From Mallotus nudiflorus (Eukaryota > Streptophyta > Magnoliopsida > Malpighiales > Euphorbiaceae), in assembly GCA_947683625.1 (NCBI GenBank), contig CANTUR010000049.1, positions 3,698,501 to 3,762,500 of the forward strand: a DNA stretch of 64,000 nt, given 5' to 3'. The translations under genes and the position numbers were made by a program. Below, one piece after another: positions 32,481 to 44,034 of the stretch. Positions within the stretch are counted from its first letter, which is position 1. Every line of letters starts with the position of its first letter. Under the pieces are notes generated by a model, which made no database searches, was not told the origin of the DNA, and was given only the letters and a program-made list of their open reading frames with translations.

Positions 32481-33415
32481 GCTTTATAAGCATCCAAAAT
32501 CATTGGCATGGACCCACAAGTTGCCCGTCACTATCTAAACATTAGACCAAGAGCCAAGCCAGTAGCACAGAAAAAAAGAACCTTTACCTATGAAAGGCAG
32601 AGAATAATTATTAAAGAAACAATGAAGCTGTTAGCAGATGAGTTCGTCAAAGAAGTTACTTACCCGAAATGGGTAGCCAACGTGGTACTTGTCAAAAAAG
32701 CAAATGGGAAATACAGGATGTGTGTAGACTACACTGACCTCAACCGAGCATGCCCCAAAGATAGTTACCCATTACCCAAAAAAGATGGAAGCCATACTCA
32801 ATATGGACGCATAAAAAAATATCTATAAGGTACAAAATTTAAATAACAGAACCACTAAATTGGGGCATTTTATTTCATGCTTAACAAGACAGTGTCTACC
32901 AGTATTTTGAGCTCTCAAAAATTTTAGGAAGTTTGAGTGGTCCGCTGACTACCAAGTGGTATTCAAAGACATTAAAAAATTCTTATCCTCACCACCCCTA
33001 CTCAACTGGCCCATCCTAGATGAAACATTGTACTTATTCCTTTCTGTAGGTTGAGAATGCATCGCCTCAGTACTGGTAAGAGAAGAAGTAAGCCAGCAAA
33101 GCCCAATTTATTACATCAGTAAAATGCTCTGAGGATTTGAAATTCGGTATCCTATATTGGATAAGCTAGCCATGGTTGTGGTCCACACCTCTCAAAAGCT
33201 TCGATATTACTTCCAAGCTCACCATATCATCGTTTGATCCTGTTTCCCATTGTGAAAAATCTTATAAAGACCGGAGACCTCAAGCAGGCTAGTACAGTGG
33301 TCGGTATTACTTGGCAAATTCGATATTGATTATGAACCCCGCCAATAGATGAAAGCCTAAGCATTAGCAGATTTCGTGAAGAAATGGCTTCGGAAGACCT
33401 TACCTTGACCAAAGC
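32481..33415 (+). pseudogene. Gypsy element 2: RT (centre deleted) and RNase H remnant
   Basis: The RT fingers are intact-looking: YPKWVANVVLVKKANGKYRM near 32660-32720, then DYTDLNRACPKDSYPLP. Right after that the sequence jumps to the thumb/connection region (LNKTVSTSILSSQ near 32878), so the palm with the catalytic YVDD is missing, an internal deletion of several hundred bases. RNase H follows with LYLFLSVG near 33030, VLVREEVSQQSPIYYISKML near 33070 and LAMVVVHTSQKL near 33168. A dead polymerase. Confidence 0.8.
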
Positions 33416-33917
33416 ACTAGAATGGAAGCTCTATATTGACGGAGCATCCTCAACTCAAGGATCCGGCGCTAGAATAATCCTCAAGGGACCACATAAGGTT
33501 TACATTTGATATGCAGTCCGAATCGAGTACAACGTAAGCAAAAATGCTACCGAGTATGAAGCACTCATCACAGGCCTGAAGTTAGCCATCAAAGTCAGAG
33601 CTGAACAACTCATTATACACTCAGACTCCCAGCTGGTGGTCAACCAAGTCAGCAGAACGTTCCAAGTCAAAGACACTTACGTTGCCAAGTACGTGGACAA
33701 AATCAAGCAACTCTTGCAATACATTAAACGAGACGGGGGCCGCTGGGAGATCATACAGATACCCAAAGAAGAGAACACTGAGGTCGACTTCCTGGCCAAG
33801 TCAACAATTGAAGACAGTCAAGCATTTTGGGATATGAATTTCACCGAGTCATTAACCAATCCTAGCACTGAAGACCTTGAAGTTTTGGAGACACGAGTAG
33901 TCTCAAAATGGATGTGA
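33416..33917 (+). pseudogene. Gypsy element 2: second, archaeal-type RNase H
   Basis: WKLYIDGASSTQGSGARIIL near 33424-33483, then NATEYEALITGLKLA near 33541 and IHSDSQLVVNQVS near 33616-33650 give the D, E and D positions of an RNase H1-type fold. VDFLAKSTIED near 33783 ends the domain. One stop after VYI (near 33508) interrupts an otherwise readable domain. The extra domain is a hallmark of Tat elements. Confidence 0.82.
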
Positions 33918-35144
33918 TCGATAATCTAATACCTGGAACACGGAATCCTCCCTGAAGATAAGTTGCAGGCTTAAAAACTAAAAACCAAGGTAGCCCAATA
34001 TTCTATCCATCAAGGGGAGCTCTATCGAAAATCCCTTTCACACCCATGGTCTAAGTGCATCTCACAAGAGGAAGGAAATGACATACTCCGAGAGATCCAC
34101 GAAGGAATTTGCAGAGCGCATGAATCCCATTATACGCTAACTCAAAAAGCACTACTCCAAGGATATTATTGGCCTACCATGTCTAACAATGCCTAGGAGC
34201 TAACACAAGCATGTCACCAATGCCAGCACTATGCTCGACTTAACCACAAGCCTTCTTGCCCCTTACATCCCATCGGAAGCCCTTGGCCATTCGCTATATG
34301 GGGGATGGACATCTTAGTTCCTTTCCCACCCTCCACTTCATAAAAAAAGTTCTTAATTGTGGCTATTGACCATTTCACTAAATGGGTAGAGGTAAAGGCA
34401 GTCCCAACCATCACAGAAGCTCAGATACAACACTTCTTTTGGAAGGAGATCATTTCTAGGTTTGGCATCCCCCACACTTTAATTATGAACAACGAAAAAT
34501 AGTTCAATAATAAAAAGTTTAGAGATTTTTTCTTAGACCTCAAAATAAAGCTTTGCTTCACCTTGGTAGCCCACCAACAGACAAACGAACAAACAAAAGT
34601 CACGAATAGAATTCTCAAGCAAGGATTAAAGAAAAGACTCAACGAGAAAAAGGGAAATTGGGTCAAAGAGCTCAACAACATAATCTGGGCCTATAGAACC
34701 ATGCCTAGATCATTTACCGAAGAATCACCATTCAAGCTAACCTATGGCACAAATGCAGTAATACTAGTGGTAATTGGTTCACCAAGTTATAAAGTAAGCC
34801 AGAATTTCAATCACACCATCAACAACATTGATGCTTGAATATGTCTGAACCTACTAAAGGAAAGGAGAGAATATGCAACAACCATAAGTGAAGCACAACG
34901 ATAAAAGTTGACACTGTATCATCATCAACGACATCATCCAAGACAGTTCAAGTTGGGAGATTGGGTACTCAGAAGGGTAGATATTGGCAAAGGCAACTTA
35001 GAAATGAACAAGTTAGGTCCAAACTGGGAAGGTCCATACCAAATCTCAACACGCACAACCAAGGGAGCAAACAAGCTAAGAGAAAGAGGAGGCAAAGAAC
35101 TACCATGGTTTTGGAACTCAAATTCTCTCAAAAAATATTATTAA
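33918..35144 (+). pseudogene. Gypsy element 2: integrase remnant
   Basis: HHCC region: RAHESHYTLTQKALLQGYYW near 34117, then CHQCQHYARLNHKP near 34214-34255. Core: WGMDILVPFP near 34301 (first Asp), LIMNNEK near 34480 (second catalytic Asp replaced by Asn), and the C-terminal Gln/Glu-bearing helix region QTNEQTKVTN near 34576. The C-terminal domain DWVLRRVDIGKGNLEMNKLG is at 34962-35020, and LGPNWEGPYQI follows. There is no chromodomain. Stops at 34195-34197 and near 34499-34501 also disable it. Confidence 0.83.
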
Positions 35145-35239
35145 TAAGTTGTATTCAATACAAGATTTAATAAAGTATCTCTTCATTAATAAAATGCCTT
35201 TACAAGAGATCAGTTATAAAAAAAAGGGAATATCTATTC

Positions 35240-36982
35240 TACTATATGTACATCTAGACCCCCAGGCCCAAAAATAGAGGGGAAAACCTCATCAATAGCA
35301 TTTGGATGCGTTGCAGACTCAGTAGCAATAGTAGTCTCCACAGTATTCCTCACAGGAGCATCACTGGCCTTTCAATGGGCATCCTTTTCAGCAATAAGCT
35401 TGGTAAGGTCTGCTGGTGTTATTTGATCTAACACCCCCAAGTCCAATCCTGAGTCCTGAGCTAGCAAGACCCTCTTACACTCAGCCCTGTAGGCCTTAAG
35501 AAATCCCCCTACCATGCCTTGGTATGACTTTTTGTCACTTGCTTAGGATTTCTCAAGCTCAGATAACTTTCTCTCCAGCTCAGCAATTTGAAGGTCCTGC
35601 TCTTCAATCCTCCTCGTCAGCTGGCCTTGGCTATATTCCAACTCGGTAATTTTCCTCAGACTCACCTTAACCTCAGACTTCGCCTTAACATACTTTATCT
35701 GGCAGAGCTCTAATGTTGCCTTCACGCCATCTAGCTTCTTTTCAAAATCAATGAGTCATCTATCAATAATAAAAGTTCGTGTCAACAAGAAGCACATATG
35801 ATAACAACATTAGTAGCAAAGCTAACTTACTTCCAATGACTGGCCAATCATTGAGTCGAGCAAACCCTATGGGCCCTCATATCCTTAGGTAGCCTTAGCG
35901 ATTTAGTGTATTGATCCCTCACTTGGCTATTAGAGACACTCGAGGGCTTCATCTGCTTTAGTATGTAGCCCCTCATATCTGGACACCCAGATAACCTTGG
36001 GTATTGGACATATATGTCCTCATCAAGCCCCTCTGTGTCTGACTCCTGCTCGATCAATCACCTCTTCCTCTGACTCACTCATTCTGATTGTGATAACCCC
36101 ACCACCGCTTTACCTTTGGGATTGGCAGTTACCGCTTCAGGAGCCATGGGAGCTTCGGGTTCTGGGGAAGGAGATATCTACACTTCCTCCGGAACAGTTG
36201 GCTCATAAACTAATGAAATCTCACCCATAAAATCAAAAAAGTCAGCCATTTACAGTTGCAAAAATAGATCAAGTTAGAAATATAGCTTTAAGTAACATAA
36301 ATGTACCAGGGGAATGAACACGACTTGGACAGACTCTCCATACGTATCTCCTGAACACATCCTATGTCGATCGTGCTTCGGCAAGTCCATCGAGATGCAA
36401 TTGTAAAACCATCTTTGCATCATGGTCGGGAAGTCTCACGGGCCATTTCACCCTATGAAACTTGTCAGACCACATCCGCCAAACATCCATGAAGTCCGAA
36501 TGATGCTCTACAATAAAAAAAATAGTGTCTCCACTTCTTATAGAGATCTAGAAGCTTTACGAATAAGGTGTGGTTAGGCACAACCAACATAGAAAACATC
36601 AGCTCTCCCTTCCTCCTAGACAGACTATACAGGTATCGAAAAACATCTAAATCGGTTCCTTTCCCTCTTCATGCATCAGTTGGATGAACCCAGTCAGAAT
36701 CCTATAGCTATTCGGATAAAGCTGACTGGGCGCTATATTATGCCTATTCAAAAACCTCTTCACAAAGGGATCTAATGGAAATTTTAAACCCCCCTCTAGT
36801 TGGTCAAAATACACCACTAATTTACATAGCCTTAGCAGGTAGGTGTGGGCCTTAAACTTCCTATCTACAGTATGAAGGGCGTAATCGGTAAGTATATAGA
36901 ACTACCTCCGGTACCACCCTAGTAACTCATCATCTACATTTGAAACAAAAAGGTTAAAACTAACTTATTCCCTGGGTGCCAT
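35240..36982 (-). pseudogene. Gypsy element 2: antisense extra ORF (PF04195-like)
   Basis: A minus-strand ORF starts at ATG 36982-36980 (MAPRE). It reads LGWYRR near 36925, PLDPFVKRFLNRHNIAPSQL near 36770-36715, YPNSYRILTGFIQLMHEEGK and KKWRHYFFYC, a good match in style to the plant 'putative gypsy type transposon' domain. The middle keeps SVSNSQVRDQYTKSL (near 35925). The last quarter is a strong coiled coil (35725-35543, heptads such as RRIEEQDLQIAELERKLSEL). Several stops occur, but long stretches remain open. The same ORF is found in gypsy element 1. Function unknown. Confidence 0.7.
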
Positions 36983-37489
36983 AATAAAGAAGGAAAATGC
37001 ATAACAATAGAAGCAAGAAAAAGAAGAAGAAATGATAAAAGATCACCTGGTTAACACAAGCAAGAATCACGACAGGCAGAAAGGAAAACAACAACGGTAA
37101 TACAAACGTGATAAAGGCAAAAACAAAAAAAAAGAAAAATGCACCAGTTGACAAAAAAATAGTACTTATAAAGACATAGAAGGATATGGAAACATGCCAT
37201 TAATTTCCCTCATCATTGCTTCATTTCTCTTTAGGTCATCAGGGACCTTTTAGGGAAAATAAGCCCATTGAACGAGGAGTCACGACAACGGTAGCAGAAA
37301 CATTTCGTTTACTTACACACGAAATGACGTATAACTCATGCGATTTAAATTTTGAATCCCTAGGAGTTAAAGCGACATCGCCACGCATTGGCCCGCCCAT
37401 GTCTCGACTGGGCTCTTTTATCAAGTTACTCGAAAATCATCCAAGCTACGCTTCTAGTCCATTCCAGGTATCCGAGCATCTAATCCTCG

Positions 37490-38400
37490 CGCATCTAAGT
37501 CCAATGACTGAAGCTGGCACCCTTAGGTCGCTTCTGTAGTACTGAGGTTCCAAGCATGTAAGCCTTGAGTCCATGTACCGAGCATCTAAGCCTCGCGCAT
37601 CTAAGTCCAGTGACTAAAGCTGGCACCCTCAGGTCACTTTTGTAGTACTGAGGTTTCGACCATGTAAGCCTTGCGTCCATGTACCGAGCATCTAAGCCTC
37701 ACGCATCTAAGTCCAATGACTGAAGCTGGCACCCTCAGGTCACTTCTATAGTACTGAGATTCCAAGCATGTAAGCCTCGTGTCCATGTACCAAGCATATA
37801 AGCCTTGCGCATCTAAGTCTAGTGACTGAAGTTGGCACCCTTAGGTCGCTTTTATAGTAATGAGGTTTTGAGCATGTAAGCCTCGCGTCCATGTACCGAG
37901 CATCTAAGCCTCACGCATCTAAGTCAAGTGACTAAAGTTGGCACCCTCAAGTTGCTTCTTTAGTATTAAGGTTCTGAGCATGTAAGCCTCATGTCCATGT
38001 ACCGAGCATCTAAACCTCACGCATCTAAGTCTAGTGGCTGAAGCTGGCACCCTCAGGTCACTTTTGTAGTACTGAGGTTTCGAGAATGTAAGCCTCGCAT
38101 CCATGTACTAAGCATCTAAGCCTTATGCATTTAAGTCCAGTGATTGAAGCTAGCACCCTCAGGTCGCTTCTATAGTACTGAGGTTCTGAGCTTGCTAAGC
38201 CTCGCACATCTAAGTACAGTGATTAAAGCTGACATCCTCAGGTCACTTCTATAGTACTGAGGTTCTGAGCATGTAAGCCTGACGTCCATATACCTAGCAT
38301 TTAAGCCTCATGCATTTTAGTCCAGTGACTGAAGTTGACACCCTCATGTCGCTTCTGTAGTACTGAGGTTCCGAGCTTGTAAAGCCTCGCGTCCTTACAC
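37490..38400. repeat. 106-bp tandem repeat, about 8.5 units, of gypsy element 2
   Basis: The words AAGTCCAGTGACTGAAGCTG, GGCACCCTCAGGTC, TAGTACTGAGGTT and ATGTACCGAGCATCTAAGCC recur. Unit starts near 37498, 37603, 37709, 37815, 37921, 38027, 38132, 38212 and 38317, giving periods of 105-106 bp with one shortened unit of 80 bp. The array lies between the antisense ORF and the 3' LTR, a known site of tandem repeats in Tat/Ogre elements. Confidence 0.92.
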
Positions 38401-38684
38401 TGAGCATCAAAAATCCAATGATGATTGGTTCCATCATGTCGGTTTTGAATGGACAGATTAATCTATTATTGTGCTCTTACACACTTGGCAGATATTCAAG
38501 CTCCACAAATTACATTTCAACAATGAGATTATCCTAAGACTCGACATTGAACTCTACTATCTTACTGCGATTGAGGCTAGCCACCTCAGCTCACTCGTCT
38601 TTATCATTGTATAGTACCCCTATGTGAAAGCATCAGCACCCTACTCTACCCGGGCATGACAGATATAAATATCCGAATACACCC

Positions 38685-39091
38685 GAGGGGGACTCTTAAT
38701 ACCGTCTAATTTATTCCCGCCTAATTAAGAGCTCCTTATCTCCTGAACAGGGACACTTGGATTAGGAAAAAGGCAAAATCCGTCTAGGATAAGTACTACC
38801 CCAAAGAGGAATCCTAAGCAAAGAAGGAATGCTCTCCTACCAAGATTATGATTCACTATCTCACAAGGAATTCGACTCCTCCCAGGTTTAAGTATTGTTA
38901 TATATAGAACCCCATATCCCTCACAAAGGGGCATCTCATTCTCAGATATTCTAGTTGTTCTATATTCTTCCTACTTCTGTTCTCTAACTTAGGCATCGAA
39001 GTGTTTATGGGGACTCTCCCCACCTCTCACCTTACCTTCTGTTTGTGGATTGCAGGATACCAAGCTCAAGAGTTCCGAAAGCCAATTATCA
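38685..39091 (+). repeat. Gypsy element 2 polypurine tract and 3' LTR
   Basis: GAGGGGGA (38685-38692) is the plus-strand primer tract. The 3' LTR follows at 38697-39091; its first bases read TAATACC where the 5' LTR has TGATACC. It ends AATTATCA like the 5' LTR. Confidence 0.88.
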
Positions 39092-39104
39092 AACACAAAT
39101 TGTC

Positions 39105-40045
39105 TTATCATTGTAAACAAGTCATTTTTGTCAATCTATCCAATTTTTAAAATAGTGGCAAATTGTTATATGAACTTTTTTGTTTGTTGCCTATCTATCA
39201 ATGGTCAAAATAGTGTATGTCCATACTGATTTGGCATGCTGACATGACATACATATGTAAATTATTTGCAAATATGGAAATTAGAAGAAGAAATTGATTT
39301 TTTTTTATCCTTAACTTTCTTTTATTTAGAAATGTATCCTTAATTTTCATCTTATTTGCAATTCTATCAACTTAACTAATTATTTCAATTTAATCTAATT
39401 TTAAATTATTTTAGAGATTTGACATTTTTTATATGATCATGTGCATATTTTCATAAAAATACATTTTAAAATTTTGATGGATTTTTTTTACTGGATTGTG
39501 ACATAAACTTACTAAAATAATAAATAAAATCAAGTGATTATAATGAAATTTAATATAACAACTATAATTGAAATAAAAGAAAAAAAGAAACACTAATTTG
39601 GGTTAGAAAAGATTTTGATGCCTAAAAAATAATTAATTAAAATCCTAAAATTTACATAATAGAAGTAAGGATATATTTTTGTGAATGGCTTCTCGAATCC
39701 ATTGGTCTATTTTCATTTTTTTTGCAAATACATTTTAAAGAAGATACACTATTTTCATTAAAATTGAAATAATTAGTGAAGTTAATAGAATTGGAAAAAA
39801 AAAAAGGAAAGTTAAAGATATGTTTGCATATAAGATGAAAGTTAAGGATAGAAAGATTATTAATTTCTTCTTATAATTTTCACGTTAGCAAATAATTTAC
39901 ATATAAATGTCATATCAACATTCAAGTTAGTATAGGCATATATTATTTTGACTGTAGATAGATTTGCAATAAATCAAAAAGTCCATATATTAATTTGTCA
40001 CAATTTTTAATATAGATTGGCGAAAATGACAAAAGTTCATGATAA
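39105..40045. mobile_element. Foldback/MITE-like element with about 300-bp terminal inverted repeats
   Basis: 39105-39420 and 39745-40045 are inverted copies, about 80% identical by eye. The outer ends are TTATCATTGTAAAC and, reversed, TTATCATGAACTTTTG. Internal matches include TCAATCTAT, ATGTAAATTATTTGC and CTAATTATTTCAATTT. About 320 bp of AT-rich non-coding loop separates them. There is no ORF, so it is non-autonomous. No convincing TSD was found; superfamily unassigned. Confidence 0.75.
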
Positions 40046-43000
40046 AATAATGTAATAATCCATCATAAAATAATAATAACAACACCATAGCTATTAAAAG
40101 TGTATTATATTACAATTTTATTATTGAAGGTGAATTTAAATGTTTCAAAATAAATTGTACTATAATATTCTAAAATGCTATTTACTAATTTAATTATTTA
40201 TTTTTTGGGCTTAAAATTATTTGATTGACGAATGAAATTTTTTATTTCAGATAATTAAAAAATGACATTATTTTAGATTACATGTTAAATTAGTAGGCCT
40301 AATATAATTAAATTGAACATAATTATTGTAAAATATTTATAATATAATGTTAATCTTTTATAATATATATGTATATATAACTCTATTTCTATTAAATTAT
40401 TGATTTTCATTTTAGTTCTTCGGTTTACTACAATTTGGAGCAGTTCAGAATGAATCTCAGTTCAGAAAATTTAAATTGTTTGAACCTGTTCCAATAAAAA
40501 CTTTCAAGATAGTTCGGTGCAAACAAAAAAAAAATCAAATAATCAACAAAAATTTTTAATTCTAGAAATTTTTAGTTGAATTTTTTCAGGATAGTCCGAA
40601 TTCCTCTAAGATCCATACTTAGCCTTAACTACAACACATGACTCCTACCTTATGGTTACTGCATTGGAAAACATGGGGTCAAAAGGAAATATGCTTATTT
40701 ATATATACTAGTAAACAACCATGTGTTTTACATATGAATAAAAAATTTATTAGACTCATGATATATAATGAATAAATAATTAAATTTATTATTATTATTA
40801 TTATTAAATAAAAGTTTTAAAAATAATAACATTGTTATTTATTTATATAGTAATTTGATATTTAACTCAATATAGTTATACTTCATTACAACTTTTATAA
40901 ATCTTTTATTTAAATAATTATATGATATTCCTTCAATATTTTTTATAATTAATATTTCTCAACTCTAAAACTAATTTCATATTAAAAAAAATATTATAGT
41001 CATAATTAATTATAAGATAATAAAAAAATTATTACTTAATTTTTAAGAAAAAATAAAAAATAATAATAAAAGTTATATAATCCTTATATAATAATTTAAA
41101 TATTATAACCCATCAAACTTATAATTTATTACAATTTTAGTAAATTTTTTATTTGAGTTCTGACACCTTATTTCTTCAATATTTTTAATATTAATACTTT
41201 TATTTACTCAAAAATTAATTTAGTGTAAATTTTTAAGTTTAACTGATAATTAAATGATAAATATTAATCAAGTTAATTTTAACACTTTTTATTAAATTTT
41301 ATAAAAATATCTAAAAACAATAATTATACTATTTTTCTTACAGAAAATATACTTTCAAATAAATTATATGCTCTATTTTTTATTTATAAAAATATATTCT
41401 TTTAAAACAAATTATATACTTTTCCTATTTTCTTGAAATTTAATAATTTTTATTTAAAGTATTTACTTATTAAAATTAATATGATGAGACTTTTAGAATT
41501 GTGTTATCTAATTAATTTAAATTCAATAATTAATTTTGTTTTGCTAGAGATAAATAGAAATTAACATAATTAAAATATGAAATATATTTTTAATTTTATT
41601 AGAATTATATTAATTTTTATTAGATATAGAATATAAGTTAATTAACCCAATTAGAATAGAAAATATACTTTCAGTTCAACTAGAATTTTTTTTAGAGATA
41701 AAATAGAAGTTAACCTAATTAAAATAGGAAACATATTTTCAATTAAATTAGAATTATATTTTAGTTAATTTAATTTTTATTAGAGATAAAATAAAAGTTA
41801 ACCTAATTAAAATATGAAATAAACTTTTAATCAAATTAAAATTATATTTTTATTAATAAATGACTAAATTATTTAATTTTTATGTAATAATAAATGAAGA
41901 TTTTTTCGTTAGAGCCCCAAATATGGAGCCCTAAACATGTATAGTAAAAAATGTATTTTAAATAATTTTTTATTCTATTATATTTTTTCGTAGAAATAGT
42001 CACTCTATTATATTTAAAAAAATATAATTTATTTTTTAAAATAATTACTATTAAATACGTAAAATAAATTTTATTCAATAGTATTAAAAGTAAATATAGA
42101 TAAATTTATAGTTTTAATTTATTCATCTCTTTTTTTATGTTATATTTTATTATTTTTTCAATTAAATTATTTCCTAGATAATTGTATTTTTATTTTTAGA
42201 TTCAAAAGATTTTAAAATTTTATTATGTGCTAATCAAAACCGAAATTAAGGGGCAAATGGATAAGAAGAGACCGTTACCTCCTTTTAACTAATTAAATTT
42301 TATTATAATATTTTAAATTTATATATTCATACCATCTCACCAAATTTTAATTGATTGTCTCATACTTTCAATATAATAAATTAAATATACGTATCATTTT
42401 TTAGTTGAAAATTTTAAAATTTTACCCTTTTAAGTTAGTATCTAATGTTGTGCTAATATTATTTTTTTAATTTTAAAATGAATATAGTTAATATTTAAAA
42501 AAATAATAGTTAATTGATGATTTTAAATAAAAAAAAATTGCCTAAGCCATAAATACCTTTAAGCCGGTCCTATGTATACATTGTGTAACGCATCGCCAGT
42601 AAATAACATATGTATATATTATTAAGGAATCAGACCTGTATAGCTTGTGATGGTGGTGTTGCTTTTAGTTTAAATTAAGGGTTTTTCTTTTTAGTTAAAT
42701 TTTTTGGTCTTAATGAATAAAGTTCTAAACCCCCATTTTTTAGTTTTTATATTTTTCTAATCTTGAAAATTCTGTGGCCTTATTTTGGAGCTTTTTTTTT
42801 TTTTCTTGCTATAGTTACAAAAATTTTGTCTATTTCAAATTAAAAAACATTGAGGCTTTCTTGCTCTTTCCCCGTTCCTCTCGATCTTTGGATTTTCCTT
42901 TCACTTATTGGCAATTAAAGAAACCAATTACTTTTTTAAAAAAAATTTCGAGTTACTTTTTTTTTATGTTTTTTTTTTGTCAAAAAGATAAATTTAAGTC

Positions 43001-43234
43001 GTTATCATGGGTAATTTTATTTTCATTTATAATATCCTATATTTTATTTAAATAAAGTAATTTTCGAATTTGAGCTATTAATGATTAAATTTAAATTCTT
43101 ATTTTGTATAAATGTTACTTATCTAACTATTTAATCGATATATTTATGTTAAAATTATTTTAAGGTTTTATTATTCGATATAAGTATTATATTTGGTTAG
43201 GTATATATGTAAATATATTTATATATATAGGTGT

Positions 43235-43238
<4 letters not shown>
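40046..43238. other. AT-rich non-coding stretch
   Basis: I see no gene. Contents: (ATT)n near 40788-40806, a degenerate 76-bp tandem repeat (listed separately), and weakly inverted ends at 40700-40735 and 42565-42622 sharing an ATGTGTTTTACA / ATGCGTTACACA core. Base composition is extreme, largely A and T. Confidence 0.55.
41547..41865. repeat. Degenerate tandem repeat, about 4 units of 72-88 bp
   Basis: The word GAGATAAAATAGAAGTTAAC and its variants begin units near 41547, 41623, 41695 and 41783. Each is followed by CCTAATTAAAATAGGAAA and AATTAGAATTATATTTT variants. Confidence 0.8.

Positions 43239-43325
<87 letters not shown>
43239..43325. repeat. (TA)n microsatellite, about 43 units
   Basis: Perfect TA run. 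The adjoining 43326-43520 is C/T-rich (CTTCTTCC, CTCCTCC words) and resembles the pyrimidine-rich segment inside the 49.6 kb and 53.4 kb LTRs, but I could not establish homology. 43520-44030 holds nothing recognisable. Confidence 0.97.
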
Positions 43326-43327
<2 letters not shown>

Positions 43328-44034
43328 TCTTCCTCACAAGACAGCACCTTCTCCTCCTCGCACAGCAGTCTTGCACCTCCCGTCCTGCCCAGAGTTGGTC
43401 CTTCTCTGTTCGTGCTGTCTCCTTGCTACGTCGAGCTACCTCCATCTTCCCCATCTCCTATGGCAGCAGGTCTTCTTCTCTTCTTCTCCTTCCTCCGATT
43501 TGTTCTGCTAGTTAGTGAGTAGCACTCACTCATTTCTTTCTTTATTCCTCTCGGTTCTTGAATGGCTTTGGTAGATCTTAGGTTGTTGTGGTGGTTTATT
43601 GTTGGTTGAGGACATTTTTTTTTTTTTCAAAATTTTGGTGGATTATTGAATTTATACAGAAATTTTGTTGAAATTATTTGATATTTAGTTGTTTTTAATT
43701 TATTGATATTTGAGTTCAATTAGAAATTAGGTTAATTAAGGTTAATTATTTTTAGTGTATTGATTTTTATTTAAGATTTTAGAAACTATTGTGTTAATTG
43801 TAAATTTTGTGAATTTAGGGTATTTAATTAATATTTTTGTTAATTTCAAAAATTTATTGTTAAAAATTATGGAATTTTGATAATTAGTATTATTAAATGT
43901 TATTAATTTTAAAACTTAATTTATGGTTTTTTTTTTGTGATTTTTATACTATTTTTATAATTATTTTTAGGTTTATGTCAAATGTGAATAACTAGGCTAA
44001 GTTAAAATTTTGAAAGAAATTAGTAGTCATTTAT

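Larger units (their letters stand above)
29686..39091 (+). mobile_element. Gypsy element 2 (Tat lineage), 9.4 kb, nearly full length
   Basis: Two 395-bp LTRs (29686-30080, 38697-39091) flank, in order: PBS, gag, protease, RT, RNase H, second RNase H, integrase, antisense ORF, tandem repeats and polypurine tract. The second RNase H before integrase and the antisense ORF after it define the Tat lineage. The TSD is probably AGCAT (29681-29685) and AACAC (39092-39096), which differ by two transitions. The target is the copia integrase: the copia frame PINKH | KL reads across if the element is ignored. By eye the LTRs differ at about 27-30 of 395 positions, mostly transitions, so the insertion is old. 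Confidence 0.9.

Noticed and set aside
37490..38400. Regular 106-bp repeats considered as a CRISPR-like array
   Set aside because: Whole units are repeated without unique spacers, inside a plant retrotransposon; this is an ordinary tandem repeat.
39105..39160. Copia frame seeming to continue for another 15 codons after the gypsy 3' LTR
   Set aside because: From 39105 on the sequence belongs to the terminal inverted repeat of the foldback element, which is mirrored at 40045, so resemblance to copia there is chance; only 39097-39104 supports the copia junction.
43193..43522. Open frames of repeated Ile-Tyr across the (TA)n tracts here and at 14652-14915
   Set aside because: They are translations of a TA microsatellite; only the short copia gag part next to the 14.7 kb tract is real coding relic.
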